From Holosporales bacterium (lineage in GTDB: Bacteria; Pseudomonadota; Alphaproteobacteria; Caedimonadales; UBA9215), in NCBI GenBank assembly GCA_003503995.1, contig DOCA01000136.1, positions 1 through 7,543 of the forward strand: DNA of 7,543 nucleotides, in the 5' to 3' direction. A program made the position numbers and the translations under genes. The first letter of the stretch is position 1. Every line of letters begins with the position of its first letter. Of the stretch, positions 5,430-7,543 are shown piece by piece. The notes beneath the pieces are model-generated. The model worked only from the letters and a program-made list of their open reading frames with translations. It ran no database searches and was not told the DNA's origin.

Positions 5430-7281
5430 GAGAAAAAAGAGAGAAACCCCCTTTGTTTCCGAAGAACAATGTTTTTCAAGGCGCGCTCTTATGTTGGGCG
5501 GAATTCAAGGCTTGCTAGGATTATCTCTTGTTGGGCGTTTAGCTTATTTAGGAAGCTATAAGGGATCCACTTATAAGGCTTTATCTGATGAAAACCGCAT
5601 CAAAGTTCAATTTTTATTGCCAAAGCGGGGTCTGATTAAAGATCGCTCGGGAAGAATTCTGGCAGATAATCAGCAAGCCTATCGATTAATGATCGTGCCA
5701 GATCAAACAAAGAACGTGCGAGCGACTCTTGAAAAATTCTCTACTTACTACTCATTAGATCAAGAGGATATAGAGGACCTTATTGAGAGCATACGCTATA
5801 AACCAAAATTTTTAGCGTCGACGATTGTTGATGGATTATCTTGGAAAGAGGTGTGCTATCTTGAGGCCTCTATGAGAGATTTTCCAGGATGTTTTATTGA
5901 GAGAGGTTGGTCGCGTTTTTATCCTTATGGATTGGCAACGGCCCATTTAATTGGTTATGTTCAAACGCCTTCACGTGATGATCAGAATAAAAACTCTTTG
6001 TACCGTTTAGCAGATTTTCGCCTTGGCAAATCAGGCATTGAGAAAAATTTTGATAAGCCATTAAGAGGGCGCGTAGGCTATCGCCGCATCGAGGTGAATT
6101 CCCGCACCAGAACTGTTCAAGAGTTGGTACGCCAAGAAAGCCAACCCGGTTTTAACACGACCTTGACCATAGATTTAGAGCTACAAAATTATGTGCAAGA
6201 ACGCATGGCTCAAGAGAATAGCGGCAGCTGTGCCGTCTTGGATGTGAAAAGTGGAGAAGTCTTGGCATTGACTTCTTCCCCTAGTTTTGACGCAAATCTT
6301 TTTACCAATGGAATTCGCTCGAAAGATTGGAAAGAACTGGCTTCGAATCCTTATGGGTGTTTGCATAATAAATCTATCCATGGTCTTTATCCTCCAGGAT
6401 CTTTATTCAAGATGGTTGTCGCTCTGGCGGCTTTTGAATCGGGCATAGTCTCTTCGACCCATTCTAGTGTATGTCGAGGGTATATTGATGTGGGGTCCCA
6501 TCGATTCCATTGTTGGCATAAACACGGCGGCCATGGACGCCTTTCCATTGTGAATGCTTTGGCTCAATCTTGTGATGTTTATTTTTATGAAATTGCCCAA
6601 CTCATAGGCGCCGAGCGCATTAAAGGAATGGCTTTAAAGCTTGGATTTGGAATTGAGAGTGGCATTGAACTACCCCATGAAAAATCGGGTCTTATTCCCA
6701 GTCCTTCGTGGAAAAAAAGGGTGAGAGGGAAAAACTGGATGCGAGGCGATACGGTTAACTTGAGCATTGGTCAAGGTGCTTTGTTGGCAACTCCCTTACA
6801 ATTGGCAGTGATGACAGCGCGCTTAGCAAATCTTGAGGGTAAGGCTGTTAGTCCAACATTGTTACGGTCAGCAGTTGCGCCCTTTGAAGATCTTAATATT
6901 AAAAAACTGCACCTTGATTTAATCCGAAAAGGATTGGATCAAACGGTGAACTCTCCCCATGGGCTGGCTTATCGAAATCGTATTATAGAGCCTGATTTTG
7001 CCATGGCTGGTAAGACCGCAACGTGTCAGGTGAGGCGTATTTCCATGGCAGAGCGTAAAAAAGGTATCATTCATAATAATCAGCGGCCTTGGGGGCATCG
7101 GGATCATGCGCTTTTCTCTGGCTTTGCGCCAGCACACGACCCTAAATATGCCCTTGCTGTAGTTGTGGAGCATGGCGGGGCTGGTGGGCGTGTTGCTGCT
7201 CCTCTTGGTCATGATATTCTTTTAAAAACGCAGCAAATTATGTCCACAAAGAAAAGCGTAATACGGGAGAATCTGACATGA
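5422..7281 (+). CDS. mrdA: Penicillin-binding protein 2 (peptidoglycan D,D-transpeptidase MrdA)
   Basis: PBP2 is the monofunctional class B transpeptidase that cross-links the new glycan strands made by RodA during elongation. The 619 residues comprise a short cytoplasmic tail, an anchor helix at about 22-44, the non-catalytic pedestal domain (about 60-235, with LPKRGLIKDRSGRILADN at 66-83), and the transpeptidase domain to the end. The nucleophile motif is S327-L-F-K330 within PPGSLFK; the second motif is S383-C-D; HCWHKHGGHG (363-372) is typical of PBP2. The third motif reads K531-T-A-T-C, where most PBP2 proteins have KTGT or KSGT, an unusual Gly-to-Ala change in the active-site strand. 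The N-terminus FSRRALMLGG resembles a twin-arginine motif before the anchor. AGGTGG about eight bases upstream supports the ATG at 5422, which overlaps mreD by 8 bases; the stop overlaps the rodA start. The reading frame is intact, so function is expected, probably with altered beta-lactam interaction (inference). Confidence 0.97.
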   Translation: MVKRKKRETPFVSEEQCFSRRALMLGGIQGLLGLSLVGRLAYLGSYKGSTYKALSDENRIKVQFLLPKRGLIKDRSGRILADNQQAYRLMIVPDQTKNVRATLEKFSTYYSLDQEDIEDLIESIRYKPKFLASTIVDGLSWKEVCYLEASMRDFPGCFIERGWSRFYPYGLATAHLIGYVQTPSRDDQNKNSLYRLADFRLGKSGIEKNFDKPLRGRVGYRRIEVNSRTRTVQELVRQESQPGFNTTLTIDLELQNYVQERMAQENSGSCAVLDVKSGEVLALTSSPSFDANLFTNGIRSKDWKELASNPYGCLHNKSIHGLYPPGSLFKMVVALAAFESGIVSSTHSSVCRGYIDVGSHRFHCWHKHGGHGRLSIVNALAQSCDVYFYEIAQLIGAERIKGMALKLGFGIESGIELPHEKSGLIPSPSWKKRVRGKNWMRGDTVNLSIGQGALLATPLQLAVMTARLANLEGKAVSPTLLRSAVAPFEDLNIKKLHLDLIRKGLDQTVNSPHGLAYRNRIIEPDFAMAGKTATCQVRRISMAERKKGIIHNNQRPWGHRDHALFSGFAPAHDPKYALAVVVEHGGAGGRVAAPLGHDILLKTQQIMSTKKSVIRENLT

Positions 7282-7543
7282 GATTTGCCACGATTATCGA
7301 AAAAGTAAGAGTGATAGAGTCTCACCTTTTACTATCCATTATTGTTGTTGTTTTTGTCGGTTTAGCGGCTCTATATTCTGCTGCAGGAGGGACTATCTCA
7401 CCCTGGGCCTCAAAGCAATTTATGCGTTTTATGGTGGGGCTTTCCTTAATGATAGTCATTGCCTTGGTGGATATTCGTTTCTGGCGCACTTATTCTTACG
7501 GCTTGTATTTTGCGTCTTTATTGCTGCTCGTTTTTGTAGAAAT
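7278..7543 (+). CDS. rodA: Rod-shape protein RodA (SEDS peptidoglycan glycosyltransferase), 5' part only
   Basis: This partial frame starts with ATG inside the mrdA stop (ATGA overlap) and runs off the window after 88 codons. GGGAGA about seven bases upstream is a good ribosome binding site. RodA polymerises lipid II into glycan strands and works as a pair with PBP2. The visible part has a short cytoplasmic tail (MRFATIIEKVRVIES), a first membrane helix at about 16-34 ending in LYSAAGGTISPWASKQFMRF, a second helix at about 50-65 ending in VDIRFWR, and the start of a third. LYSAAGG-SPWA-KQ-RF is characteristic of RodA rather than FtsW, and the place after mrdA agrees. The catalytic loop lies beyond the window. 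Confidence 0.95.
   Translation, partial: MRFATIIEKVRVIESHLLLSIIVVVFVGLAALYSAAGGTISPWASKQFMRFMVGLSLMIVIALVDIRFWRTYSYGLYFASLLLLVFVE

Overview
The window looks like chromosomal DNA of an AT-rich alphaproteobacterium. The intact mreB-mreC-mreD-mrdA-rodA order, the alphaproteobacterial style of MreB and PBP2, and the AT-rich, U-tract-rich intergenic DNA suggest a host-associated lineage such as Holosporales or a relative. That placement is inference from gene content and protein style; no marker gene here settles it.

Layout. Bases 1-24 are the 3' end of a tRNA gene on the + strand. Two minus-strand genes follow: an MscS-family mechanosensitive channel (92-1399) and a small RNase II/R-type catalytic (RNB) domain protein with an N-terminal Sec signal peptide (1494-2534). 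A gene-free interval of 484 bases (2535-3018) separates this pair from the divergent + strand cell-shape operon: mreB (3019-4059), mreC (4087-4929), mreD (4938-5429), mrdA/PBP2 (5422-7281) and the start of rodA (7278 onward, cut by the window end).

The + strand operon encodes the elongasome. MreB filaments position the MreC/MreD/RodA/PBP2 complex, RodA polymerises lipid II into glycan strands and PBP2 cross-links them. mreD/mrdA and mrdA/rodA overlap by 8 and 4 bases, which suggests translational coupling. The MscS channel fits the envelope theme as an osmotic safety valve.

The most unusual gene is the RNB protein. It keeps the four-aspartate metal-binding array and the TSPIRRY motif of RNase II/R. 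It lacks the cold-shock and S1 RNA-binding domains, lacks about 50 residues inside the catalytic domain, and carries a signal peptide, which predicts an exported ribonuclease. The intergenic DNA beside it holds a perfect 10-bp inverted repeat just upstream of its ribosome binding site, and related half-sites recur towards mreB. A second anomaly is in PBP2, where the usual KTG box reads KTA.
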